DNA from: Mesostigma viride
Taxonomy: Eukaryota; Streptophyta; Mesostigmatophyceae; Mesostigmatales; Mesostigmataceae
DNA length: 64,000 bases
Reading direction: 5' to 3'
NCBI GenBank assembly: GCA_009746045.1
Contig: RPFO01000022.1
Location: forward strand, 1,915,160 to 1,979,159
Part shown: one piece after another, positions 21,596 through 32,662 of the stretch
How positions within the stretch are numbered: the stretch's first letter is position 1
Layout of the letters: each line of letters begins with the position of its first letter
Made by a program: the position numbers and the translations under genes
The notes under the pieces: model-generated
Database searches by the model: none
The model's input: the letters and a program-made list of their open reading frames with translations, nothing else
What the model was told of the DNA's origin: nothing

Positions 21596-24500
21596 TCACT
21601 TGTACTGGATCCCCAGCTGCTTGGACGACGTGCTCTCGAATATGCCATCCGCGTTGCTGACTTCGAAGCCATCGCGTCGGTGCTCCTCCCGCACCTGCCA
21701 CGTGGAGGGTAGATTGTCAAACATGCAGGGGGGACAAAGCCAGGTGTAAGCGTAAGCCAACAGGTCGCAAGCACACAGGCCGTCCCTACTGAGGCACATA
21801 CCGAGCTCCAACAGATGGCCATGCGCTTGGACAGCATGTAGCCGGGCCGTGCTGCCATGGAAAGCCTTTCAATGCTGTATGTTTCATGACAACTTTGAGA
21901 GAGCGAGGCCCAGCATGCGCCAACCGTATGGCCCAGTATGCGCCAACCTTACTACAATCTCTGCCTCTGAAGTTGACATCCACGCCAACAGGTTCAGCCC
22001 GTACAACGCCAGCCGCATGAAGCAAAACATGCACTGCACGACAGCATGGCACGGCCACCTAGGCCATACTGTGCGCTTACCATAACTGGTCAAAGGGCAA
22101 CAACCTTATGATAGAAAAACAGTTGCCCTGATCCAATCCGGGGAGATGCTCTCACCTGGCCATGCCACACCCACCAACCAAGTGCTCTCACCTAATTAAA
22201 AAACACCGCCCGGAAAATGAAACAGCCGCCCTCACCTGGTCCGGCGGCAGGTGTGCGTGTGCTGGCAGCACCAGACGCTGCGCAAACTCGATGTAGGACG
22301 CCGGCACGCGCATCGGGCCCTCGTCAAAGATGAACTCCTGCGTGTCCGCCACCGTGGAGCTCTGGCGCAGGCCACCATCCGGGCTGACTGCAGAGGACAA
22401 GGAAAAAGGATGTTGAAACAGGGCCGCAGGGCGGGGCAGGGCGGGGCGGGGCGGGGCAGGCCATTTAGCGGTAAGGGCGCGGCGGGCAGAGTAAAGTCCA
22501 TCCTTATTCATTTCATTTTGCACATGCCCACATTTGCACACGGAGTCCAGGTGGGGAGACAATCCAGCCCCCCGTTCCCGGTCCCACCGAGGGGTGCCGG
22601 GTCGGCACCGTGGCCGAATGCCTCCGCTTCCCACACAACTGACGTACGTTCCTGCATTACTGACAAATGCCATCACTTCCAATCAGTCTTATGAGTTGAA
22701 TTGCTCCCTCACACGCGGCTGTCCACACTCACAACATGCCCCTAGCAGCTAATTCCCAAGCAGCTTGGTGCCCACCGAGTCCTTCAGTGCATGCTCCGAT
22801 GGTGAGAGAGAAACTTGTCATTTCTGGACTACCACCATTCAGTACGCCCCCCTCCACAATACCACATTTCAACTACTTTAAACATGCTCTTCGTGTAGAT
22901 AACCCCCTTTACCATGCCCCCCTTGAGCATGCTCGCTTTTACGAAACCTTCGTAAACACCCAATTTAAAACCCATCCTCTAGACTCAGCACGCCCCCTAA
23001 TTATTTCACCATCCTTAAGCACACCCCCTCCCCCCCCCCCCCCCCGCCCTTTGTACCCACCCCTGAGCATGTCTCCCCCTTAAGCACCCACCCTTAAGTG
23101 CGTCCCCCTCTTCGGCGCCGCCCCTTATGCCCAGCCCATGTCCAGCACCCACCCTTGAGCAAGGCCCCCTCTAAGGCGCCCCCCTTATGTGCCCACCTCC
23201 TCAGCACCCACCCTTGAGCACGCCCCCCTCGGTGTTGAGGTCCCACCCCTTCTCCTCCACAAACTCGTTCATATCCTCCAGGTCCTCAAACGTCCTCAGC
23301 TGGTGCACCGCGAGCGTGGTGTGGTTGAGCGAGTAGCCGTTGACGAGCGTCCAGGCGGCATACTCGCTCTCCCTGCAGCACAGGCGCATGGTAGGGACAT
23401 CCATAGGTGAATCAATCAATAGGCTATGTTGTCCATCGATAGGCGAATCAATCAATAGGCTCAAGGGCATCAAGAGGCAAATCAATCAATAGGCTCATGG
23501 GCATCCATAGGCAAATCAATCCATAGGCTCATGGGCATCAATTGGCGAATCAATCAATAGGCTCATGGGCATCAATAGGCAAATCAATCCATAGGCTTAT
23601 GGGCATCAATAGGCAAATCAATCCATAGGCTTATGGGCATCAATAGGCAAATCAATCCATAGGCTCATGGGCATCAATAGGCGAATCAATCCATAGGCTC
23701 ATGGGCATCAAGAGGCGAATCAATCCATAGGCTCATGCTGTCCATAGTGCAACGAGAGAAAAAGCCCATGTCGTGCACTCACTCTCCATGCAGCATGTCG
23801 TGGCCAAGGCGACAGCGACATCAGTCTCAGTTGATTATTCAGGGAGCAGAATCCACATGCCTACGGCAGAGATTGACAGCCGACTCGCTCCGTCTAAGTT
23901 GCGACATCAAGGCGGCGACTACCAGGGTCATCACAAAAACATGTTGAAGAATGATCCACCGATGGAGAATATTTTCACAATGGCGCACCACAAAATAGGC
24001 GGATGCTGGGCGCACCAGAGAAAACGTGGGCAGGGGACATCACGCAGTGGGTCTCATGGCTAGCACCAACAGTAGATCCAAGCAGTTCATTTTCTCCCCA
24101 AAACGGTATCCCCAAGTAACAACATCTGATGCATGGACGCGAGACATGACAAAGGCGATTGTGGGCATCACTCAGACGTGTAGTACTCTAGACGTCCGAC
24201 GTTGCGAGAAATGTAGAACTTGAGAGAAGGTAACAGTGAAAAAAATGAGAACATGGCCACAGGAGTCCCCAGAGCCATGCCTTGAAGCGAGATGACCAAG
24301 CTCTCAGGGGCAACGCCTTGTTGGATGGGCCCGGACGCCATCACTATAGAACACGGGATCGCATTGCCAGGTGGCCAACATCCTTGTACTCACTTGACCA
24401 CGTGGCACAAGTCCTTGTTTCCTACTATACCCGACTTTTAGGTACAAGCAATACTACGGCACAGGCAATAGTAGTACTAAAATACAAAAAGGGCACGCTT

Positions 24501-27050
24501 TCTGGGAATTCCCGTATACAGAATCAGAATCTGGGTCTCCAAGTCATCACCTCCATCTGGGTGACATCTGGATCTGACCTCGAGTCCAAACTCATGCTAC
24601 TCCTGGCTCCTTGAGGCGCAGGCACTCGGCCGAGATAGGAGCACTCGGCCGCGTCAATTATCGGTGGCAAGCCAGGGCACAAGTTGCTGCTCTCACTTTG
24701 CCAGCAGGAAGAAGTCCATGCACCCATTTTGCCAGCAGGCAGAAGTCAATCCACTCACTTAGCCAGCAGGCAGAAGTCCTTGTACGACGGCCGCTGCCAT
24801 GGGAGCGCCCCCATGGCGCACGCGGCGGGCGCAAAGCGGGCAAGCGTGGCGGCCTCCGACGTGTAGTCGCCGATGATGCGCTGAGCACAAGCGAATGGGT
24901 GACAGGCGTTCGTGTCAGACCAGCGCAGGTGTCAGCGTCCCAGGGTGCACGTGTCAAAGGGTGACAGCATCATCATCTGTAGTGAGACCTGGACCCACAG
25001 CGACTATGCACCAACTGCACCAACATGCCACCGCATCCCCCCCCCCCCCCCCACGTGCACCCACATGCACGCCCCCCCCATACATGCACCCCTCCCCCCC
25101 CACTTCTACAACCCTCCTGATTGCTTTACAAGCACCAGCAAGGCCTTCCCTGCACCAACCCCCTTCATCACACCAACACGCCCGAACCCCAACTACCTGC
25201 ACCCACGACACCCACGGCAACCCGACACCTGCACCCACCCACGCACTGCTTCTGCCCTCATTATTGAGTAAAACGATGGCATGCTAGCCGCTGCACCAAC
25301 CACCCCCCTGCCTCCAGCCCCCCTCCAACGCCACCACGGTCGCGCTCATGTGCGCCCACGAAAGAATGTCATCATCTCGTTACCAGCAGGCACACACCAT
25401 TCCTAACCCCCTCACCTGTACCCACTAGTCCCTATAGCTTTGTTCGCACCCTCCTAGCCCTCACCTGCACCCCACCCACTAAACCCTGCCATCCTCCCTA
25501 CCTGCACCCCCGGGCTGAGCTCGTCCACCTGCAGCTCCGACACAAAGATGCGGGGCAGGAACGCGAGCCGGTCCTCCGCCTCCTTGTCGCCCCCTGCCAG
25601 CGCATGCTCCAGCTCATACGCCGGCGGCTTGTACCAGTACGCCTTGAGGTGCTTCTTCTCGAACAGCAGCCGGTCCTGCCGCCGGTAGCCCAGCGTGAGC
25701 AGGAAGCTCTCCATCGAGTCGATCCCGAAACCATCTACCTGGACGGGGGGGGGGCGCGCGGGGGGGGGGAAGGGAAGAGGGGAGGGGGGGGCGGGGGGGC
25801 AAAGGGGCGGGGATAAGGTGGCGTGGGCAAGGAGTGGCACTGGATGAGGCGCCCGAGCGGGGGAACCGAAGGGGGGCATCCGAGGGGGCGCAATAAGGCC
25901 TTTGCGATGGGGGGCTAACGTTTACCGTGTTGGATTTGCAAACCTAGACGTCAAGCGTGCGGCATGGCAACCCCGCATCAATGGCAGCAGGGATCACGTC
26001 CACCCGAAACCTGCGAATCGGACAACCCACCCAGAGCACCAGCGACACGTAACGCTTCACAAGGGACTCAGCCTTGGCAGCGGACCACTTCTATCAACAG
26101 GCTTCACGGAACCACTTTCAGAGTGGCTGCATAATGAAGCTGGTTTCAAAAGGGCTGGGCATAGTGGTAGTCATGGTTTTTTTACTGGTAGTATAAAAGT
26201 CTTAAACTGGTAGTATTTAAGTTTCATACTGGTAGTATCAAAGTTTTATACTGGTAGTATTAAAGTTTTATACTAGTAGTATAATAGTACTGGCCTGGGC
26301 TGGTTGTCTCCTTTATACTAGTAGTGATATACCACCCACCCCGAACGTGCGGAATGCGAAGTGGTCACTGGCCAGGCGGGAGACGCCCTCGCGCTGGGCC
26401 ACCGCGCTATAAACAGCCTTGGCCGTCGGGTTCTTGTCAAAGTAGAGCTTGAGCGTGGTGGTCAGGAACTTTTGCAGCAGCCAGTGGGTGGGCGGCGCGC
26501 CGGGCTGCCAGGTGTCACACAGGCAAGAGACAAGGCGTACATGGGTGCTGCGGGTAGGATTGTCAGTAATGCTGGTGCAACAAGACACAGCCAGCGATTC
26601 AAGACACAAAGCCACACAGAGGGCTCAGACAGTAACCAGGCGTTACGTTCGACAGTAAATCAAGGGCGTTTACAGTATCTTTATGCAGTCCAACACAACA
26701 TCTCTCTGGCAAGGGAGCGCTTTGGGCGCGTGATTAAAATTTACACTGGGCCCACCCTCGCCATCTCTCTAAACGTCAAATGGTGGCAAAATTGAACAGA
26801 ATAAAGGGTTCATGACTGGTTCAAAATGGGATACCTTGATGTTTTCGTCGCATGGCTTCACGTTTACAGTCTCAGTGCCCATCTGAGTAGTCAGCTTCCG
26901 CACGTGACAACTTGCACCTGGCTCCTTTCCTGGGATTCCAAGCTCCAGCCCGGTGCCGATGCGCGGGCAACTACGCAGTCCTCTACCAAGAGCCCACCCC
27001 AAGGGATGCAGTTGCGAAAAAAGCGCATATCCGGAATTTGCCGACGGCAT
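21596..27050 (-). CDS. 2-oxoadipate dioxygenase/decarboxylase-like protein (DUF1338), seven exons
   Basis: Exons on the minus strand: 27050-26835, 26504-26340, 25738-25502, 24880-24759, 23372-23212, 22387-22236 and 21694-21596. All introns are GT-AG and all phases join, giving 383 residues. The family catalyses Fe(II)-dependent oxidative decarboxylation of 2-oxoadipate to 2-hydroxyglutarate, a late step of lysine catabolism; plant members include the plastid protein FLO7. The vicinal-oxygen-chelate metal ligands are visible: His120 in SDHFAFRTFG, His264 in NGYSLNH and Glu334 in SYIEFAQR. Arg124 sits at the substrate-binding position of the HFAFR motif. Conserved blocks GIDSMESF, LPRIFVSELQVDELSP, EGGVLKVSPDGG, LRQSSTVAD and RRDGFEVSNADGIFEST confirm the family. 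Residues 1-56 are Arg/Ser/Gly-rich with few acids and look like an organelle transit peptide. The alternative start at 26882 would remove them. A TGTAA, the green-algal poly(A) signal, lies about 50 bases after the stop. Confidence 0.92.
22920..23211. repeat. C-rich degenerate tandem repeats in DUF1338 intron
   Basis: Repeats of the type CACCCACCCTTGAGCACGCC/CCCCCTTAAGC fill the end of the intron between exons 5 and 6 (22388-23211). They reach up to the donor of exon 5 at 23211. Confidence 0.65.
23400..23745. repeat. 34-bp minisatellite in DUF1338 intron
   Basis: About ten tandem copies of a 34-bp unit (AATCAATCCATAGGCTCATG then GGCATCAATAGGCG) occupy the start of the 1386-bp intron between exons 4 and 5 (23373-24758). 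Copies differ by single bases. Confidence 0.9.
26175..26330. repeat. Short tandem repeat ACTGGTAGTATNAAAGTTTT in DUF1338 intron
   Basis: Six or seven degenerate 22-bp copies lie in the intron between exons 2 and 3 (25739-26339), ending close to the donor of exon 2. Confidence 0.75.
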
Positions 27051-27497
27051 TTTGCCTGGCCGAGAAACACAAGTCAAACCACGCAACCACGAAATTTAGT
27101 ATGCGATTACGGTCACCTACGGTCTCTTACGACTGCATTAAGGAGAAACACCAAGGCGCTAGATTGCCCGCCAGAAAATTACGGCCCTTTAACCGTGCAT
27201 GCCACAAAACCTGCCTGGACTTCGGCACGGTCGAGACGGAGCCGCCACGCTCGCGGCGCACGCCCGAGGAAAATTTGCGAACCTACTCGCTAGGGCAGTC
27301 GGATGCATGACAGTTTTCACCATGGAAAGCGAGCGCAGAACCCCTGCAGGTTGTACTCCCCCCGCACGTCTGATCCGGTGGTTCTACCCTTGCTCGTGTG
27401 TCATGTCATGTGAACGCCTCGTCTCTTTCAGTGGTGCTTTGCTGACGCATTCGCAGGAATCACTAATCAGTAAAACCTGGCCGAGGCATGGCAGCTT
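27051..27497. other. Upstream region of the DUF1338 gene
   Basis: The region between the DUF1338 start and a putative plus-strand exon contains no gene that can be supported. Open frames here are not family-like. It probably holds the DUF1338 promoter; no clear TATA box was identified. Confidence 0.35.
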
Positions 27498-27723
27498 AGT
27501 CAGCGGAGCAACGCGAACGTGACAAGGGTGACAAACCAGAACTGAGGTGGAAGTGTGCGGACAAGATCTCTGACTCATCTGCCAACGTGGCGGCAGCTGT
27601 GGATGACATGCGGCACCGCCTGCTAGCTTTCAAGTCTCTCAAGAAGCCTCGGCATGCGAAGAGTTCCGTTCCCGCCGACCAATTGTCCCGTATCCGTACT
27701 CTGCTGCCCATGTGCTGCGTGTG
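27498..27723 (+). CDS. Putative terminal exon, unrecognised charged protein
   Basis: After a possible acceptor (GCAGCTTAG) a 74-codon frame reads SAEQRERDKGDKPELRWK... to LLPMCCV and a TGA at 27721-27723. The composition is strongly charged and looks more protein-like than chance. It is followed by (CTAA)n, which resembles the short tandem tails of local LINEs, so it could be the C-terminus of a LINE-derived ORF rather than a host gene. No upstream exon could be fixed. Confidence 0.3.
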
Positions 27724-28027
27724 ATTCAACTAACTAACTAATGACTAAATAACTTTAACTTAGCAATCAACAGGGCGGCCGGTCGTGGCTGCGGGGAGCG
27801 ATATCATGCGTCACGTCTGGGTCACTGCGCGTCACTGCGTCCCACTCGCATGCTTAGCCTGGCGACTCCCGGTAATGCGGTGGCGCGCACGCTGTAGTTT
27901 TCTTCTTCGCCTGTGTGCACAGAATTTTATAAGCCTGCATCGCTTACGTCTCGGTGACCTTGACGCCCACTTTGCTTGGCAGCAAGTTTTTTGTTGTCCT
28001 TGCTGTTGGTTAAATCTTTAGGAAACA
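27724..28027. promoter_or_regulatory. Presumed promoter and 5' UTR of the adenylate kinase gene
   Basis: About 300 bases between the (CTAA)n stretch and the ATG at 28028. A repeated GCGTCACGTCTGGGTCACTG/GCGTCACTGCGTCCC segment lies around 27807-27845. No TATA box is evident. The sequence preceding the ATG (GAAACAATGG) is a reasonable eukaryotic start context. Confidence 0.35.
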
Positions 28028-31000
28028 ATGGAGAATAACGCCCTTCTTGATGTGCCTACGGAAGCGCTTGTCGCGGAAATGAAGCGCCGGTTAGAATGCG
28101 TCAACAAGCCGGATAAGCGCGTCGTGCTCGTGGGTAAGAAATCGAGTAATGCTGCCAAGGTACTCCGATTTGTGGACAGCCCCCGGACATCTATTATGCG
28201 ACATATTAAGAACAAGCTATGATGTCTGGGACGGTGCAGTGCATTGTGCTGTATCGGTACATTAGAGGAATATCAGCGTTCCATATCAGCGTTCCCCTTT
28301 TATGGATGTTGTGCTTCTTCAAAAAGTGTTCACCACGGCATTGTCTGTCACTTCTGAGTAATGAAGAAGTGGCGAGATTCTGTCTCCTTCTAGAATACCC
28401 ATTATTGGCCTTGCAGAGCGCGCTCAGCCTTGTCACCCTCTTTCCTCCGCAGTGTCTGTTGCTGGCGAAATATGCATTCCAGGAATTCTGCATAATAATA
28501 CCTGTTATCATGCAGGAGAGCTGGTTTGTTGGCTTTTTCCTGATTGCACACGAATGTGCGCATTTCCTTTGTTCGGCGAAACCAGGCCCCCCTGGCTGCG
28601 GCAAGGGCACCCAGTCCCCCGTCATCAAGGCGGAGCACTGCCTGTGCCACCTGGCCACGGGCGACATGCTCCGTGCGGCCGTCGCGGCCAAAACCCCTCT
28701 CGGCCTCGTGGCCAAGGACGTGATGGAGCGTGGCGCGCTGGTGTCGGACGACCTGGTGGTGGGCATCATCGAGGAGGCGGTGCAGAAGCCCGAGTGCCGC
28801 CAGGGCTTCATCTTGGATGGATTCCCCAGGACGGCCACCCAGGCCGAGAAGGTGAGCACTTTTTCTGTTAATACCCCGAGTTCCACGCGCTGGACGCCTG
28901 GGTGGATAGCTTACAAAATCACGGCGTTTACCTGCGCATGATGCCGGTCTGGCCCAGCACATGGCTGTCTCCTGCTGTGTTCGCAAACATGTCTTGTGTG
29001 CAGGTTTGTTGCCATTTTGTAATTCGGGGAAGTTCAGCGGTCTTTCAATTTTTTATTGTAGCGCTAAAGCATGTGCCATTAGACGATTCCTGTGAATTGG
29101 GGAGAGGTGGGGTGGCTCAAGCTACCCTTTTACATATTAAGATGTAGGTTTTATTTCATTTTCCACGTGCAGCACTTCCAATTACCCACCCACGCGCCCG
29201 CCCGCCCGCCGCCCGCCCGCCGCCCGCCCGCCGCCCGCCCGCCCGCCCGCCCGCCCACCCACCCACCCACCCACCCGCCCACCCGGCCAGCCAGCCACCC
29301 ACCCACCCACCCACCCACCCACCCACCCACCCACCCTCCCACCCACCCACCCACCCACCCACCCACCCACCCACCCACCCACCCACCCACCCACCCACCC
29401 ACCCACCCACCCACCCACCCACCCACCCACCCACCCTCCCTCCCTCCCACCCACCCACCCACCCACCCACCCACCCACCCACCCACATGCCCTTCCACTC
29501 ATTTACTGAAATGCCTCTTTTGTCGCCCGTGTATGTGTTGTTCATGAGATCTCCGTTAACTTTTTCTGGCATCCCATCGCTAGGTTGCATAACTTTGATG
29601 ATGGTCATCCGGTTGTGGCATAAATACCCCTCCTGAAAATGGCATAGAAGCTCTGCGATGTTGATTCTCCCTTAGCGGATTCATCCCCTGTGATCATTTC
29701 TTCACATGTGTATGTTGCTTTCTCTGCTCTCCCTGGGTTCACAAGTGTGTAAGGCTTGTTCTGAACGAGAACTGTAGCTCACAACCCACTTTTGCTGCCA
29801 CATCTTATCGTGGCAATGCTGTGCTGCTGCAAACGTTCCATGCCAATTCGTGCCCTCACGCACCTGCCTTGTCAACCCTTCTGTCGGCGACCGGGCGGCC
29901 AATGGCATCGCGCCAGCTGGATGAGATGCTCGCCAAGAAGGGCCAGCACATCGACAAGGTGCTCAACTTTAATGTCCCCGAGTCGCTGCTGGTGGAGCGC
30001 GTGACGGGCCGGCTGGTGCACCCGGCCAGTGGGCGCTCCTACCACGTCAAGTTTGCGCCACCCAAGAAGCCCGGCGTGGACGACGTAAGTGCACAGACCC
30101 GTGACCACGACGGTGCTAGTGCGAGCAACTATGCAGTAGGCATACCAGGTGGTTTCGTTGCAAGTGACATACGTGCGCAGACAAATGTTAGTGCTAAAAT
30201 TGTGTTGCAGTCAGGGGGGTGCTTTGCTTGCGGTGCAGCCTCTGTTACTTACTTGCGCAGACCATGGTCGCGCTTTGGCAGTGCAGTAGTGCTATATTCC
30301 AATGACTGTGCTGCGTTTAGGTGGTTTTAATGGGTTTGGTGCAAGTCACTGTAGGTCTGCAGACCACATTAGTGCCTTGATACTGGTCATACCGCAGGGG
30401 GGGGGGGTCGCAAGGTGAGGTAAGCGCAGACATGCTGCCCATTCACGTGCCTTTGTCGGGTCCTGGACAGGGTACCGTCCCCACCCCGCGGATCAGGCTC
30501 GTGCTATCTCCTCTCCTTTGCACTCCCCGTCCTCCATCTATCCATGCCTGCTGGTCCTCCTAGGCTGCCACATGGCTTCGGTGGTCTCGTGCCTTACCTC
30601 CCAAACAAGTGGTGTAGGTCATGCAATTGCGTTGGCATGCCATGCGTCCCATATTGGCCGTGTTGTAGTGCGATTAGGTGGCCCCTAATGGGTGGTTGCC
30701 CATAAAAAGTGTTTGCTGTGTGACGTTACTCAGCAATTCCTTTTTTGAGGGTGGTGGTGGTGGTGGTGGTGGTGCCGCACGCCTGTGACGGCAGGGCACT
30801 GGGATGAGGGAATGCATCGGTGCTTGCTGTATGGCGTCGCATGGGAACCACCCAACAGTTGTAGTGACCAGTATCGTGACAAGTGGCTTCCATGCTATCG
30901 CTTCGCTGGGGAACCACCCAACACTTGTAGTGACCAGTATCGTGACAAGTGGCTTCCATGCTATCGCTTCGCTGGGGAACCACCCAACACTTGTAGTGAC

Positions 31001-32176
31001 CAGTATAGTGAAACGTGGCTTCCATGCTATCGCTTCGCTGGGGAACCGCCCAACACTTGTAGTGACCGGTATAGTGACACGTGGCTTCCATGCTATCGCT
31101 TCGCCAGAGACTCTCTCGTTTCCAGGGTGCCTGTGTCCCTCAAGCATGCCATGCCTGCCGTGCGTATTTCATCCTAGCATGACTGTCGTGCCTGCATTTT
31201 GCTCTCTTGTGGGCATACTGCTGATCTGGCCACCTCGTGGGCATGGTTGTGGGTTGCTCTGCCCTCCCCCTGCGCGCACCGGCCATGCGCCACGGGCAGG
31301 TCACGGGCGAGCCGCTTGTCCACCGCAAGGACGACACCAAGGAGGCCCTGCTCACGCGGCTGGAGGCCTTCCGCGCGCAGACCACGCCGGTGAGTCTTGC
31401 TGGCATAATGTTATCATTCATTTATTCGCGTGCCTCCGTTGGTAGAGTCACGGGGTACTGACTTTTTGAGTAGGTACCTTGCATCCCTGTTTGATGCACA
31501 GCAAGGAGGCATAATGCCATTACTTGCGGGTAATTCTTGCATTGATGGGTTTCATCATACTATTTTTTTGCATTGTGAGGAATTTTTTTGCATCGTGCTA
31601 TTATGTGTGGGCAGTTCTTGCATCAGACCACGCCGAATGTGCGATTTTGGCATCATATTACTATGATCAGTATGATGTGTGGGTAATTTGTGTAGAGATC
31701 GGTGAGCAATTCTGAGTAATGCTGGCATTATATGAGTGAGACAACAATTGCATTATGTGGTTGCGTGTGGGTATCTCCTACATTAGGCCCCGCCAGTGGG
31801 TGATGCTGGCATCAGACCGCGATCTTCCCTACTGTACTTGATCATGACCATCACCACCACTATCATCCACCCTTAGTGGCGGATTCATGCTTCATGACCA
31901 CATTTCATTTCATGTATGTTTTCATTTTGTTTCACTTTTTACCTGAGAACGTGTCTGTGATACATGGCCCCTCCCCCTTCGTCCTTCTGCCATGCTCTGT
32001 TGCTGCTGTCCTCTTGCACGTGACGCTCTGTTAAAATGTGTGTCCGTTCGTTGGCTATTGCGTCCACACTGCAGGTGCTGGACTACTACAGGAAGAAGGG
32101 CCTAGTCGCGGACCTGCATGCAGACCGGCCATTCCAGAAGGTCACGGAGGAGATCCGCACGGCTCTCTCAAAATAA
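28028..32176 (+). CDS. ADK: Adenylate kinase (long form, plant type), five exons
   Basis: Exons: 28028-28133, 28586-28851, 29917-30084, 31300-31389 and 32075-32176. All introns are GT-AG and phases agree, giving 243 residues, the usual length of plant long-form adenylate kinases. The enzyme interconverts ATP+AMP and 2 ADP. The first intron splits the first Gly codon of the P-loop GPPGCGKGT (residues 36-44, Lys42 binding phosphate). [11 protein letters not shown] and the [11 protein letters not shown] helix form the AMP-binding region, and [12 protein letters not shown] carries the conserved Asp-Gly-Phe-Pro-Arg. The LID spans [13 protein letters not shown] to [12 protein letters not shown], with its Arg residues and no zinc cysteines. 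The C-terminus is [13 protein letters not shown]...ALSK. No obvious transit peptide, so it is cytosolic or uses an internal signal. Introns 2 and 3 hold tandem repeats. No defect is seen. Confidence 0.95.
29197..29484. repeat. (CCCA)n/(CCCG)n array in adenylate kinase intron 2
   Basis: About 290 bp of tetranucleotide repeats, first mostly CCCG then CCCA with rare CCCT. Reading frames of Pro-Thr-His-Pro or Gly-Gly-Trp-Val type across it are artefacts. It lies well inside intron 28852-29916 and leaves both splice sites intact. Confidence 0.95.
30840..31105. repeat. 66-bp minisatellite in adenylate kinase intron 3
   Basis: Four tandem copies with a 66-bp period (unit starts CTATCGCTTCGCTGGGGAAC at 30895, 30961, 31027 and 31093). 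Because 66 is divisible by three, frames stay open on both strands, but the array is inside intron 30085-31299. Confidence 0.9.
31412..31500 (+). repeat. Short repeat copy in adenylate kinase intron 4
   Basis: GCGTGCCTCCGTTGG...AGTAGGTACCTT...CATCCCTGTTTGA occurs here and again at 32572-32645 downstream of the gene, where it runs into a (TTAA)n tail. It is probably a LINE or SINE 3' end. Confidence 0.65.
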
Positions 32177-32196
32177 CTTGGTTATCGTAGCCCTTC

Positions 32197-32202
32197 AATA
32201 AA
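32197..32202 (+). terminator. AATAAA polyadenylation signal of adenylate kinase
   Basis: AATAAA begins 21 bases after the TAA stop. It is a canonical hexamer, although green algae often use TGTAA, which is absent from the first 120 bases after this stop. Confidence 0.5.
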
Positions 32203-32571
32203 GGAAGTGCAGAGCCGGGTGTTTGGCGTGTATTTTCTTCGATACAGAAGAATCAGTTGAACTGGGGCCCCTGCCTATAGATGTCAAATGTTCACTTGCA
32301 AGAAGCGGCGTAGGTCAAGCATGGGGATCTGAGCGAGCAGTTGTTTCGCACACATGATTCTTTCACGTGCATTGCGAGGACTTGGATTCCAGGTCTAGCA
32401 ACTCTGTCACTTTTTCTTCGCTGCACTGCTACAGTAGAAGCAACAAGCTTCTTAGTAACTAATTGTTTTTTATTTTAATGTTAAATAACATGCCCACGCG
32501 TGCATGTGCACGTGTGGGCTATCAACAGCCTGAAACGTTTGTCCGGTCACACAAAGCTCATATTCATTCAT

Positions 32572-32662
32572 TCGCGTGCCTCCGTTGGGATAGTCACGGG
32601 GTACAAACTGATAACTTAAGTAGGTACCTTTCATCCCTGTTTGATTAATTAATTAATTAATA
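32572..32662. repeat. Repeat copy abutting a (TTAA)n tail
   Basis: The GCGTGCCTCCGTTGGGATAG repeat meets the (TTAA)n tail (32643-32662) of the minus-strand ORF1-only element. The tail is followed by GCACGTGACTGCGTCACGTG, which is shared with the element ends at 15045 and 50100. Confidence 0.6.

Noticed and set aside
23021-23091. Proline-rich coding segment (115-codon frame)
   Set aside because: Lies in the intron between DUF1338 exons 5 and 6 on the wrong strand and reflects C-rich repeats.
26912-27310. 132-codon plus-strand frame over the DUF1338 5' end
   Set aside because: Overlaps the first DUF1338 exon antisense, has no ATG at its listed start and no recognisable domain.
29092-29608. 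Pro-Thr-His-Pro and Gly-Gly-Trp-Val repeat frames
   Set aside because: Products of the (CCCA)n array inside adenylate kinase intron 2.
30785-31177. Open frames over the 66-bp repeats as a repeat-protein gene
   Set aside because: The stretch lies between well-supported adenylate kinase splice sites and stays open on both strands only because the period is divisible by three.
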